In this document: positions 45,816-54,646 of the stretch, piece by piece
How positions within the stretch are numbered: the first letter of the stretch is position 1
How the letters are laid out: every line of letters starts with the position of its first letter
From: Niabella beijingensis
Lineage (GTDB): Bacteria > Bacteroidota > Bacteroidia > Chitinophagales > Chitinophagaceae
Reading direction: 5' to 3'
Length of the DNA stretch: 64,000 nucleotides
Assembly (NCBI RefSeq): GCF_020034665.1
Contig: NZ_JAIQDI010000001.1
Coordinates: forward strand, 2,170,001 to 2,234,000
The notes under the pieces: generated by a model
Told to the model about the DNA's origin: nothing
The model's input: the letters and a program-made list of their open reading frames with translations, nothing else
The model's database searches: none
Position numbers and translations under genes: made by a program

Positions 45816-47228
45816 ATGAAAGTTGAGCAGATCTATACCGGATGCCTGGCCCAGGGGGCCTATTATATTTCTTCCAAAGGAGAAGCGGCAATTATTGACC
45901 CGTTACGAGAAGTGCAGCCCTATATCGACCGGGCGGCAAAAGACGGAGTGGTGATCAGATACATATTTGAAACACATTTTCACGCGGATTTTGTAAGCGG
46001 TCATGTTGATCTGGCTGCAAAGACGGGGGCAAAGATCGTTCTGGGCCCAACAGATGCCCATCTCGGGTATGATGCACATATTGCCAGGGATGGCGAAACC
46101 TTTAAAATTGGCGATGCCACCATAAAGGTATTGCACACTCCCGGGCATACCCTTGAAAGTTCGGTTTACCTGCTGACTGACGAAACCGGAAAAGATACGG
46201 CCATTTTCACCGGAGATACCTTATTTATAGGCGACGTAGGACGGCCCGATCTGGCGCAAAAGATATCCGGCGACCTCACAAAGGAAAAACTGGCGGGCTT
46301 TTTATTTGATTCTTTACGCTCCAAGATCCTGCCGTTGCCGGATGAGCTGATCGTGTATCCTGCTCACGGCGCCGGAAGCGCCTGCGGTAAAAATATGAGC
46401 CGGGAAACAACCGATACGCTGGGGCATCAGAAAAAAGTAAATTACGCGCTGAACCCGGAACTGACCCGTGAACAATTCATCACCGCCGTTACTGACGGAT
46501 TAACAGAACCGCCCCAATATTTTCCCCAGAATGTAAAGATGAATATCGAAGGGTATGAAAGTGTTGATGAAGTGTTGGAACGCGGCAACAGGGCGCTCGA
46601 TCCGGATGCTTTTGAAGAAGCCGCCAATCATACGGGAGCCATTATGCTGGACACCCGTGCCCCGCAGGACTTTGCAAAAGGGTTTATTCCCAATTCCATA
46701 AATATTGGTATCGATGGCAGCTTTGCGGTTTGGGTGGGTACCCTTATCCCGGATCTGAAACAGGAGATCTTAATCATTGCAGACGAGGGCCGCGAAGAGG
46801 AAGTAGTTACCCGCCTGGCCCGTGTGGGATACGATTACAGCATTGGCTACCTGGAGGGCGGCATTGAAGCCTGGAAAAAAACGGGGAAGGAAATTGACAG
46901 CATTGAAAGTATAACACCTGAAACACTTGCAGCCGTTCCCGATCCGCTGATACTGGATGTACGTAAGGAAAGCGAGTACCAGGCTGAACATATTGATGGT
47001 GCGGAAAATGTGCCCCTGGATTATATTAACCAGCACATCGCCGCCATCAACCGCAATAAACCGGTTTATATACATTGTGCCGGTGGCTACCGTTCCATGA
47101 TCTTCGCCTCGATTTTAAAAGCGCGGGGGTTCGACAATATTGTTGACATAAATGGTGGTTTCAAGGCCATAAAAGAGGCGGACAAATTTAAGATCACCGA
47201 TTTTGTATGTCCGACATCGAAAAAGTAA
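45816..47228 (+). CDS. Metallo-beta-lactamase-fold persulfide dioxygenase-like protein with two rhodanese domains
   Basis: 470-residue cytoplasmic protein from ATG 45816 (a GTG six bases upstream is possible). The N-terminal metallo-beta-lactamase domain (about 1-230) has ETHFHADFVSGH, LHTPGHTLESS, FTGDTLFIGDVGRPDL and YPAHGAG, the pattern of ETHE1/CstB-type mononuclear iron persulfide dioxygenases. Two rhodanese domains follow (about 265-365 and 375-470). The first lacks a catalytic Cys (IIADEGREEEV), while the second has it in IHCAGGYRS. The family oxidises persulfides and transfers sulfane sulfur, and so protects against sulfide. It stands alone with no CsoR/CstR-type regulator nearby. Confidence 0.9.
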   Translation: MKVEQIYTGCLAQGAYYISSKGEAAIIDPLREVQPYIDRAAKDGVVIRYIFETHFHADFVSGHVDLAAKTGAKIVLGPTDAHLGYDAHIARDGETFKIGDATIKVLHTPGHTLESSVYLLTDETGKDTAIFTGDTLFIGDVGRPDLAQKISGDLTKEKLAGFLFDSLRSKILPLPDELIVYPAHGAGSACGKNMSRETTDTLGHQKKVNYALNPELTREQFITAVTDGLTEPPQYFPQNVKMNIEGYESVDEVLERGNRALDPDAFEEAANHTGAIMLDTRAPQDFAKGFIPNSINIGIDGSFAVWVGTLIPDLKQEILIIADEGREEEVVTRLARVGYDYSIGYLEGGIEAWKKTGKEIDSIESITPETLAAVPDPLILDVRKESEYQAEHIDGAENVPLDYINQHIAAINRNKPVYIHCAGGYRSMIFASILKARGFDNIVDINGGFKAIKEADKFKITDFVCPTSKK

Positions 47229-47250
47229 AAAGGATGCACAGCGGCCTTCT

Positions 47251-47655
47251 TCACTCCGGCAACACGCTGAAGTATTCGTTTACAAATGGCTTCAGCGCTC
47301 TTGTAATATTATCTGCATAAAAGTTGATCAGCAATCCCTGAGGCTTTTGCAGCAGCTTCATATAAGTAAGCAATTGTGCTTCATGAACCGGCAGTAAATG
47401 ATCTACCGTCTTCAGCTCCACAACCACACAATCATTTACCAACAGGTCCAGGCGCAGATCGGTGTCGATTGTTATATTGCCATAAATAACCGGAACCAAA
47501 ACCTGTCGTACAACAACATAATGATTCCGGGCAAGTTCATATTCCAGGCATCGCTGGTAAACACTTTCCAATAAACCGGGTCCCAATTCTTTATGTACGC
47601 TGATTGCGCAACCTGTAATTTCATAGGAAAGCTGCGTGACTTCTTTCTTTGTCAT
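47251..47655 (-). CDS. GxxExxY-family protein
   Basis: 134-residue cytoplasmic protein with the namesake motif GLLESVY at 27-33 after HKELGP. The following strands resemble a PD-(D/E)xK nuclease fold: DLRLDLLVNDCVVVELK places Asp70, Glu80 and Lys82 at the classical D-x9-E-x-K spacing. Function of the family is unknown. Its upstream flank, from 29 bases before the ATG, is a four-unit tandem repeat array, so its promoter must lie inside or across the array. Convergent with the rhodanese-fusion gene, with 22 bases between stops. Confidence 0.88.
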   Translation of the reverse strand: MTKKEVTQLSYEITGCAISVHKELGPGLLESVYQRCLEYELARNHYVVVRQVLVPVIYGNITIDTDLRLDLLVNDCVVVELKTVDHLLPVHEAQLLTYMKLLQKPQGLLINFYADNITRALKPFVNEYFSVLPE

Positions 47656-47683
47656 CGTTAGTATTGTTTATTCATAACGGCTT

Positions 47684-47998
47684 AAAACATTAAGGCGTTA
47701 AGGTCCATTAAGAACTCCTGCAGCTTAATTGTTCTTAACTCCTCAATGGTTCAAAAAAGCTACAAAACATTAAGGCATTAAGGTGCATTAAGAGCTCCTG
47801 CAACTTAACTGTTCTTAACTCCTCAATGGTTCAAAAAAAGCTACAAAACATTAAGGCATTAAGGTCCATTAAGAGCCCCTGCAGCTTAATTATTCTTAAC
47901 TCCTCAATGGTTTAAAAAAGCTACAAAACATTAAGGCATTAAGGTGCATTAAGCACTCCTGCAACTTAACTATCCTTAACTTCTTAATGGTTTAAAAG
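47684..47998. repeat. Tandem array of four ~80-bp units, A-B-A-B order
   Basis: Units begin with AAAACATTAAGG at 47684, 47764, 47845 and 47925 (periods 80, 81, 80), the last one slightly shortened. Each unit contains short direct repeats of ATTAAGG and an imperfect inverted repeat, with left arm elements CATTAAG and right arm elements CTTAAC...CTCAATG. Units 1 and 3 share GTCC and CAGCTTAATT, while units 2 and 4 share GTGC and CAACTTAACT. Units 1 and 2 share GGTTCAAAA, while 3 and 4 share GGTTTAAAA. The pattern implies duplication of a two-unit block. The AT-rich remainder to 48070 holds no gene. Confidence 0.95.
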
Positions 47999-48070
47999 AA
48001 TACCGACAAATATACATTATTTTAAATAATAATATATTTATTTCCGGAGCGTAGGTTCCGGCCGGAAGGT

Positions 48071-49852
48071 TTAGCTGGCCCGTTTGTGCTGCAGCAACAT
48101 GTCCATTGCATGTTCCAGGGTACCGGCTGGAATCACTTCCCCGCCGTTCACAAAAAAGATCTCATCGGCATTTTCGATGGTGTTTAGCCGGTGCGCAATG
48201 ATCACCTTCGTGGTGGTTTCCGGTAATTTTTTCAGAATATCTTCCAGCAGTTGCTCCGTCACCGTATCGATATTGGCGGTAGCTTCATCCAGGATCACGA
48301 TCTGCGGCTTCCGCAATACGGCACGGATAAATGCGATCAGCTGCTTTTGTCCCAGGCTTACGGTATCTGCAGCATTCAGCAGCGGCGTATCGAGCCCCTG
48401 ATCAAACCGGGAAAGCAGCGCTTCCAGTCCTGCTGTACGGATGGCCTGCAACAGCGCTTCATCACTTAACCGCCGCAGTGCGGTGTTCCCATACAGAATA
48501 TTTTCCTTCAGCGTTCCGCTGAACAGGAACGGTTCCTGCAGGATAAACCCGATCTCCCGGGTGCGCTCCTCAGTGGTATAAGAACGGATATCGCGGCCAT
48601 TCAGCAGCACCGCCCCTTCCGTAGGATCATACAGCCGCGCTATCAGGGCAGCCGTTGTACTTTTTCCGCCACCGGTAGGCCCTACCAGCGCATAGGTTTT
48701 GCCGCGCTGCATTTTGAAATTGATAGCATGCAATACCTTCTTGCCATCGGGATACTGAAACGACACATTTTGAAATGCCATTACTATATCACCAGAAGCG
48801 GACCCGGCATTACCGGTTTCGATAACCGGAAGATCAGACCGCAGGGAAAGAATAACGGAGATGCGGTCCCATGCGGCGAGCGCGGTCTGGAAACTGGCCC
48901 ACAACGCTGCCAGCTCACGCAGCGGACGGTAAAAAAGCTGCACATAACTTATAAAGCTGATCAGTAAGCCCAGGGTGAATTGTCCTTCGATGATCAGGTA
49001 GATACCAAAGGCCAGCACGATCAGTTGCGCCAGGTTGGAGAAAAAACCAAAAACCGGAGTAAACAGGTTGTTGGCAATACCTGCGGTTACCGATGTTCTG
49101 TAGTTTTCCGCATTTACTTTTTCAAAGCGCTGCCGGAAATAATCGCGGCGGTTAAAGGCAATGATCGTTTTAAAATTATGAAGTCCTTCCTGGATATCGG
49201 CACTCAACCCACCATTGGCCTTCATGCTGATGGCATTCTTCTTTTTTACCCAGGGCGACACCAGCAAAACAAACAACAGGATAAAAACGGCGGGCACCAA
49301 TGAAGCCACGCCCAGCTTCCAGTGAATCGACAATACAAAGACGGCCACGCCGATCATCGAAAAGATACTGTCCATGAACCGCATCAGCGACTGCGAGAAG
49401 AACTGGTTGACTGTATCGGTATCGTTATTGATCCTGGAGATCAGGTCACCCGAGCGGTTCCTGTTAAAAAAGGCCACCGGCAGTTCCTGCAGTTTATTGA
49501 AGACTTCATTTCTCAGCTGGTACAGCATCCGTTGCCCGATACTCCCCATCAGCTTGGCCTGCAGGTATTCCGTACCGGCCCATACAATATAAATTCCCAG
49601 CAATACCCCGCAATATTGCAGCAGCAGGCCATATTGTTTCTGCAGGATAAAATGATCCACAATATACCCGATCAGGTAGGGCGTCAGCATGGTGATGCCT
49701 GCATTCAGCAGCATAACAAAAGCAGCAATGCCCAGGTTCTTTTTTTCCCCTCTCATGAACCGGAACATCTTACGCAAGGCTGCGCCGGCCGAACTTTTTT
49801 GCTCCTGGTTCAGGTCGTAATTGATCTGCAAACTGGTAGTAGCCTCCTGCAT
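48071..49852 (-). CDS. ABC exporter half-transporter (heterodimer subunit with altered signature motif)
   Basis: 593-residue type IV ABC exporter half. Six membrane helices (about 40-320) precede the nucleotide-binding domain with Walker A GPTGGGKS, Q-loop LQEPFLFSGTLKENI, Walker B IVILDEAT (catalytic Glu kept) and H-loop IIAHRL. The signature motif is degenerate: VSLGQ instead of LSGGQ. The gene starts 3 bases after the stop of the other half-transporter, so the two form a BmrCD/LmrCD/TM287-288-type heterodimer. Expected to export drugs, lipids or peptides; the substrate is unknown. Confidence 0.92.
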   Translation of the reverse strand: MQEATTSLQINYDLNQEQKSSAGAALRKMFRFMRGEKKNLGIAAFVMLLNAGITMLTPYLIGYIVDHFILQKQYGLLLQYCGVLLGIYIVWAGTEYLQAKLMGSIGQRMLYQLRNEVFNKLQELPVAFFNRNRSGDLISRINNDTDTVNQFFSQSLMRFMDSIFSMIGVAVFVLSIHWKLGVASLVPAVFILLFVLLVSPWVKKKNAISMKANGGLSADIQEGLHNFKTIIAFNRRDYFRQRFEKVNAENYRTSVTAGIANNLFTPVFGFFSNLAQLIVLAFGIYLIIEGQFTLGLLISFISYVQLFYRPLRELAALWASFQTALAAWDRISVILSLRSDLPVIETGNAGSASGDIVMAFQNVSFQYPDGKKVLHAINFKMQRGKTYALVGPTGGGKSTTAALIARLYDPTEGAVLLNGRDIRSYTTEERTREIGFILQEPFLFSGTLKENILYGNTALRRLSDEALLQAIRTAGLEALLSRFDQGLDTPLLNAADTVSLGQKQLIAFIRAVLRKPQIVILDEATANIDTVTEQLLEDILKKLPETTTKVIIAHRLNTIENADEIFFVNGGEVIPAGTLEHAMDMLLQHKRAS

Positions 49853-49855
49853 TAT

Positions 49856-51604
49856 TTAAACTTCTGTTGTTTGATAATTATTCAGACTTTGCTGGCTCTG
49901 TAGGATCTGATTGTACTCCGGGTTGGATCGCAGCAATTCCTCATGTGTTCCTTTAGCCACCAGTTCGCCTTCCATCAGCAGCACGATCTGCTCATAGTCC
50001 TTTACAGGCGCCAGGTTCTGGGTGATAGAGATAATGGTGATACCCGGATAATGTTCCGCCACATTTTTCCAGATCCGCTGTTCCGTATTGCGGTCAACGC
50101 GTGCTGTGAATTCATCCAGCAGCAGGATCTTAGGGTTGCCTGCCAGTGCCCGGGCCAGCATGATCCGCTGTTTTTGCCCGCCGGATAAACTCAGTCCGCG
50201 TTCAGAAACCTCCGTATTCAATCCCCGGGGCAGGCCGGCAACAAAATCAGAAAGTTCGGCGGTCTGTATGGCCTTTTCAAGTGCTTCTTCTGTAACAGAA
50301 GCATTGAAGGCAATGTTCTCCCGGAGGCTCATATTAAAGATGATCGCGTCCTGGAATACCAGCCCTACCTGCCGCAACAATATTTCCTGGTTATAGTCAT
50401 CGATCGGAACATCGTCATAATAAATCGTCCCTTCCTGTGGTTTTATTAATGTGGTCAACGCATAAAACAGCTGGGTCTTGCCCGCAGCAGTCGGACCAAT
50501 AACGGCAGTACGCGAACCGGGTTCTACTGTAAACGAAACGCTATCCAGCGCCTTTTTCTCACCGAATGCGATGGTAACCCCTTTCACTTCAATACGGCCA
50601 TCCAGTTGTTTTTCAAAGCTGCCGCCGGTTTCTGTATCAGGCGCGCTCAGTACCTGGTGGATACGGGCATAGGAAGCGGAGGCCCGCGCGATCAGGTTAC
50701 TCATAAACCCGATCAGCAAAATAGGAAAGATCAATATAGCAATATAACTGTTAAACGCAGCAAAAGCTCCCATGGTCATGGTGCCGGTGATCACATAATG
50801 ACCACCTACAGCCACCACTGTCAGAATGGCCAGGTTGGCAGTAAATACGATAACAGGGATCAGGGTCGCAAACAATCTTAAAATAGCAAGCCCCAGGTTT
50901 TTGGCCTCTCCGCTGGCCTCAATAAACTTATTGTATTCCTGGTATTGCGCGTTCAATACACGGATCAGTGCGGCGCCCAGTATCGACTCATTGATCACTT
51001 TATTCAGCCGGTCGATCACTTCCTGCGACCGTTTAAAAAGCGTTTTGATCTTCCGGAATACCAGTATAAATGTTATACCTATAATGGGTATCACTCCCAA
51101 TACCATCAATCCCAGCCGCCAGTTGATGCTCAGCAGCAGCGCCGAAGTACCCACGATCAGTACAATGGAAGAAATAATATTGACAATGGCCTGCGACACA
51201 AAGGTCTTCACCGCATTCACATCCGAAGTAATATTGGTCAGCAGTTTATTGGGGCCGGTTTCCTGGATGAATGCATGTGTCTGCCTTGAAATTTTTGCGG
51301 CCAGCTGTTCCCGCAGATTCCGGGCCACTTTTTCTGACGCGTAGGTCTGTACCAGGCTTTGGAGATAGGTGAGTACCAGGATCAAAACCGATGCACCCGC
51401 AAAATAAATCAACACCCGCCGCAGCTCAAACCGGCTGTGTGAAAAATCATCAATGGCTGTTTGAATAAGTTTGGGAATGACCAGATTGAGTCCGTTGCTT
51501 AAAAGCGCCAGCAGCAGCAACAGAAAAATCAGTCCTCTGTAGGGCTTTAATAGGGCAAACATATTCGGCCTGGCCCCGCGGGCTTTTGTTGCTTCCTGTG
51601 TCAT
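49856..51604 (-). CDS. ABC exporter half-transporter (heterodimer subunit with Gln in the H-loop)
   Basis: 582-residue half-transporter with six membrane helices (about 25-310) and a C-terminal ATPase. Walker A GPTAAGKT, an intact signature LSLSGGQKQR, and Walker B ILLLDEFT are present, but the H-loop histidine is replaced by Gln (SITQNL). This subunit therefore provides the altered Walker A/B/switch face of the degenerate site and the intact signature of the active site. First gene of the two-gene operon; no regulator gene adjoins it. The 210-base upstream region holds the perfect palindrome AATCCGGCCGGATT (51705-51718). Confidence 0.92.
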   Translation of the reverse strand: MTQEATKARGARPNMFALLKPYRGLIFLLLLLALLSNGLNLVIPKLIQTAIDDFSHSRFELRRVLIYFAGASVLILVLTYLQSLVQTYASEKVARNLREQLAAKISRQTHAFIQETGPNKLLTNITSDVNAVKTFVSQAIVNIISSIVLIVGTSALLLSINWRLGLMVLGVIPIIGITFILVFRKIKTLFKRSQEVIDRLNKVINESILGAALIRVLNAQYQEYNKFIEASGEAKNLGLAILRLFATLIPVIVFTANLAILTVVAVGGHYVITGTMTMGAFAAFNSYIAILIFPILLIGFMSNLIARASASYARIHQVLSAPDTETGGSFEKQLDGRIEVKGVTIAFGEKKALDSVSFTVEPGSRTAVIGPTAAGKTQLFYALTTLIKPQEGTIYYDDVPIDDYNQEILLRQVGLVFQDAIIFNMSLRENIAFNASVTEEALEKAIQTAELSDFVAGLPRGLNTEVSERGLSLSGGQKQRIMLARALAGNPKILLLDEFTARVDRNTEQRIWKNVAEHYPGITIISITQNLAPVKDYEQIVLLMEGELVAKGTHEELLRSNPEYNQILQSQQSLNNYQTTEV

Positions 51605-51814
51605 ACTTTTTTACTGACAACGGTATACTATAGACGAAACCGTTTTTACTAAAGACGGACCGGACTTGTTTTTACTTTAAATGAATATAAAAACAGTGTT
51701 CCTGAATCCGGCCGGATTGCGAAGTTAGTTTATCCGGTGCTGAAATGCCGGCGGAATTTACAAATGGAAAAAAAACGTGTGGACCGGGAAACCAAAGCAA
51801 CACATCAGGATCAC

Positions 51815-52846
51815 TTAGTTCCGCACTTCCCTGCGCATAAAAAGATAATATGCCAGGGCAAAGCACAGTAATGTGGCTGCTACCAGGCCACACAGCTGCG
51901 GCCATACGATCAGCAGGCTTTCCCTCAATGGAAGTGGCGAGGGAACAGCGCCCGCCATCTGCTCCATCGACAAGGGGCCAAGACTTCTTACAGACGGCAT
52001 CAGCAATGTGGTGGTACCATCCGCATAAAGCTGACTGGGAGCCAGCCGGAAAAAAGTATTGATCCGGTCGTTATAAGCGGCGATCTCTTCCGGCATCAGC
52101 AGGGCAGGGTCCGGCAAAAAGGCCTTGATCGCCAGGTTGATGACCAGCTGGTAAAAAACGGTAAAAAACAACCAGATGCCAATGGCGGTCAGCGCCGAAG
52201 TGGCCGCCTGTCTGAAAACTACAGAAAGCAGTATGGAAAGATTCAGCCAGAAGCCAATATAAACGATCGTGAGCAGGATAAAACAAAGGATACGTAAAAA
52301 TTCCTGTGGTTCGATCTTAACACCGGTGATAATAAGTCCGCCGCCGATCATCAGCAACGCCAGTGATAAAAAGAGGACGCTGATAACGATAAGGGCCCCG
52401 GTAAACTTTGAAAGCAGCAGGTTGTCCCGGTATACCGGCTGAGCCAGCAACCGGATCAGCGTTCCGTTATTCTGCTCTGCATTCACGGCGTCGAATCCCA
52501 AACCGATGCCCAGTAACGGCCCCAGGAAACCAACAAAAATATGAAAGGGAGGCAGGGTATTATCAGTTATCGTCAATAGCTTCAGGTACAGGAACAACCG
52601 GTCCGGATCCGTTACATTGCCTGTTGCTTTGGATATATTCGACAGGGATACATACATGGAACCAAAAAAGGTAAGCAATACGATTGCCAGTAATACGATG
52701 AACCGCCAGCTGCGTATATGATCGGCAACCTCTTTCCGCACCATTGCAGAAAAAGGCTGCTCCGCAGCGGCCGTTCTATTGCCGGCGTTTCCTGAAAAAA
52801 GACCTTTGAAATAAACCGCTGGACTTTTCATTGGAACTGGTTTCAT
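51815..52846 (-). CDS. ABC-2-type permease
   Basis: 343-residue integral membrane protein with about six to seven helices: an N-terminal helix after KEVADHIRSWRFIVLLAIVLLTFFGSMYV, a large extracytoplasmic loop, a cluster of four or five helices (about 130-260), and a last helix (LCGLVAATLLCFALAYYLF). The segment GFDAVNAEQNNGTLIRLLAQPVYRDNLLLSKF is the conserved cytoplasmic loop of the NatB/ABC-2 family. The reading from 52846 overlaps the ATPase gene by 71 bases; a start at Met35 (52744) would avoid this and begins at the conserved MVRKEVADHIRSW. It acts with the ATPase and NEW3 protein upstream. Confidence 0.85.
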   Translation of the reverse strand: MKPVPMKSPAVYFKGLFSGNAGNRTAAAEQPFSAMVRKEVADHIRSWRFIVLLAIVLLTFFGSMYVSLSNISKATGNVTDPDRLFLYLKLLTITDNTLPPFHIFVGFLGPLLGIGLGFDAVNAEQNNGTLIRLLAQPVYRDNLLLSKFTGALIVISVLFLSLALLMIGGGLIITGVKIEPQEFLRILCFILLTIVYIGFWLNLSILLSVVFRQAATSALTAIGIWLFFTVFYQLVINLAIKAFLPDPALLMPEEIAAYNDRINTFFRLAPSQLYADGTTTLLMPSVRSLGPLSMEQMAGAVPSPLPLRESLLIVWPQLCGLVAATLLCFALAYYLFMRREVRN

Positions 52847-53786
52847 TTAAATTGGTTTCAAAATAACGTTGATAAATTTCATCGAGGCCGTAGGCATGCT
52901 GATGAACACCGGTAATCTCCATTCCCTGTTCAACAAGAAAACGCACAATGGCCGGTGTTCCGTTAACATCGCCGGAAATGCGCAGCAGCCGTTCCTCCAC
53001 AGATACATTTTTTACGTCCGGCTGTTGCAGCAGGGCAGACTTCAATGCAGGTGGTACCGGGTTTTTAACGGTGACCTCCACCAGGAACGGGTCACTGGAA
53101 AACAGGTTGCCCGCCAGTGTTTCGATATTTCCTTCTGCCAGTAATTTTCCTCCTACAAAGATCCCCACCCGGTCGCATACCTGCTGTACCTGGTGCAGGT
53201 GGTGCGATGACAATAATACGGTTAACCCCTGCTGACGGCTTAGCTGTCTTATCAGTGCCAGGAAATCCCTTACACCACTTGGATCAATGCCCAGTGTGGG
53301 TTCATCGAGTATGATCACTTCCGGCTGTTTGATCAGTACATCCGCAAGACCCAGCCGCTGTTTCATCCCTCTTGAAAACACCCCCGTCTTTTTGTGCATG
53401 GCATCCGCCAGGCCTACTTCTTCCAGCATTTCTTTTGCGCGGTCGTGCACCTGCCGCCCCGGAATACCGTTCAGGCGGCCCACATAAATCAAATTTTCCA
53501 GCGCGGTCAGATTGTTATAGAATCCGACGCTGTCCGGCATGTACCCTACTTTCCGTTTAACCGGTATCGGATTTTTTGTGGCATTAAAACCACAAATAGT
53601 AGCGGTACCGGCTGTTGGCTCGGTAAGACCCAGCATCATCAGTATTGTTGTGGATTTACCGGCTCCGTTAGGTCCGAGCAAACCAAAGATCTCCCCTTTG
53701 CTGATTTCAAGATCCAGGTTGTCAACAGCCCTGAGGGATCGATAACATTTGGTCAATCCTTTCAGTTCGATGATTGGAGCTTCCAT
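52776..53786 (-). CDS. ABC transporter ATP-binding protein
   Basis: 336-residue cytoplasmic ATPase. Walker A GPNGAGKS, signature FSRGMKQRLGLADVL, Walker B VIILDEPT and H-loop LLSSHH are all intact. A C-terminal extension (about 225-336) is typical of ABC-2 partners (EITGVHQHAYGLDEIYQRYF). It lies 2 bases after the NEW3-protein gene and overlaps the permease, so the three genes form one unit. Substrate unknown; such systems in Bacteroidota are linked to export or lipoprotein/gliding-type functions (inference, weak). Confidence 0.92.
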   Translation of the reverse strand: MEAPIIELKGLTKCYRSLRAVDNLDLEISKGEIFGLLGPNGAGKSTTILMMLGLTEPTAGTATICGFNATKNPIPVKRKVGYMPDSVGFYNNLTALENLIYVGRLNGIPGRQVHDRAKEMLEEVGLADAMHKKTGVFSRGMKQRLGLADVLIKQPEVIILDEPTLGIDPSGVRDFLALIRQLSRQQGLTVLLSSHHLHQVQQVCDRVGIFVGGKLLAEGNIETLAGNLFSSDPFLVEVTVKNPVPPALKSALLQQPDVKNVSVEERLLRISGDVNGTPAIVRFLVEQGMEITGVHQHAYGLDEIYQRYFETNLNETSSNEKSSGLFQRSFFRKRRQ

Positions 53787-53788
53787 AA

Positions 53789-54646
53789 TTATCTTCTGCC
53801 GTATTTACGAATCAGGTAATAGATCATACCGATGGCCAGCAGGATGACCAGCAACCCGATCCATCCGGAAAGAAAAGACGTTTTTACCGTCATGCGAAAG
53901 GAAGCGCTGGCATTGGCGCTTGCGTTCTTTACATTGAAATTGGTTACATAATCACCGGCAATGGTCTTATCCGGCACTTTTAAGGTTACGGTCACATCCT
54001 TATCCTTGCCCGGCTCCAGCCGGTTTATTTTTGAAGGCTCAAAGGAAGCCTCCCATTGCGATGGGGACTGTGCTGAAAGCTCCAGGTTATCGAGTGCGAT
54101 CGTGCCGCTGTTCCGTACCACCAGGTGCAGGGAGGTGCTGCTGCCCTCTGTTACCTCGTCACTTAAGCGGCCTGTGGGTGTGGTCAGTTCCACTGCATAC
54201 GCACCTTTTACGACTGCTTCGATCGTCAGAACTGAGGTATCCGTGCCCGTAACGGCCTTTAAGGGGATCGTGTATTTTCCCGGCCTTGCTGCCGGTGAAG
54301 GCAATACTTCCACAGAGATGTCCTGTGTTTTGTTAGAGTCGAGCCGGAAGGAAGCCACCTGGCTGCCCTCCACCTTAAAGGCTACGTTCCAGCCGATGGG
54401 GGCTTCGGCCGTTAGCTCATACACCCTGGCCTGACCGGAACTGTTGTGCAATGTTGCATTGTAGCGGAAGGTCTCCGTTACTGCGGCTTCCAGGTTCATC
54501 AGCCTTGCCGTAAAAGCAGCACCGTGCGTGGCTGTGGTCTGCGAAAATGAAGCAGGAGCATAAATAAAAGTTGCAGCTAAAAACAGCAGACAGCGGAACA
54601 TGCTTCTCCTTCCGCTTTTTGAAAGTAGACGTTGTTGTGCTAACAT
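53789..54646 (-). CDS. NEW3-domain membrane-anchored periplasmic protein
   Basis: 285 residues from ATG 54646; Met at 54601 is an alternative, and a longer reading adds an unlikely 45-residue leader. A signal peptide (FRCLLFLAATFIYAPASFSQ) is followed by two Ig-like repeats (about residues 40-135 and 145-250); the second contains the NEW3 pattern TSLHLVVRNSGTIALDNLEL...RLEPGKDKDVTVTLKVP. A C-terminal helix (about 255-280, WIGLLVILLAIGMIYYLI) ends in basic RKYGRR, so it is anchored with its domains outside the cytoplasm. First gene of the NEW3-ATPase-permease unit; probably the extracytoplasmic partner of the transporter. Confidence 0.85.
   Translation of the reverse strand: MLAQQRLLSKSGRRSMFRCLLFLAATFIYAPASFSQTTATHGAAFTARLMNLEAAVTETFRYNATLHNSSGQARVYELTAEAPIGWNVAFKVEGSQVASFRLDSNKTQDISVEVLPSPAARPGKYTIPLKAVTGTDTSVLTIEAVVKGAYAVELTTPTGRLSDEVTEGSSTSLHLVVRNSGTIALDNLELSAQSPSQWEASFEPSKINRLEPGKDKDVTVTLKVPDKTIAGDYVTNFNVKNASANASASFRMTVKTSFLSGWIGLLVILLAIGMIYYLIRKYGRR

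Noticed and set aside
47684..47998. CRISPR array
   Set aside because: Units are 80 bases, nearly identical end to end with no unique spacers, and no cas gene is near.
49322..49903. 193-codon plus-strand open frame
   Set aside because: Antisense to the ABC exporter gene, which is fully supported by its motifs.
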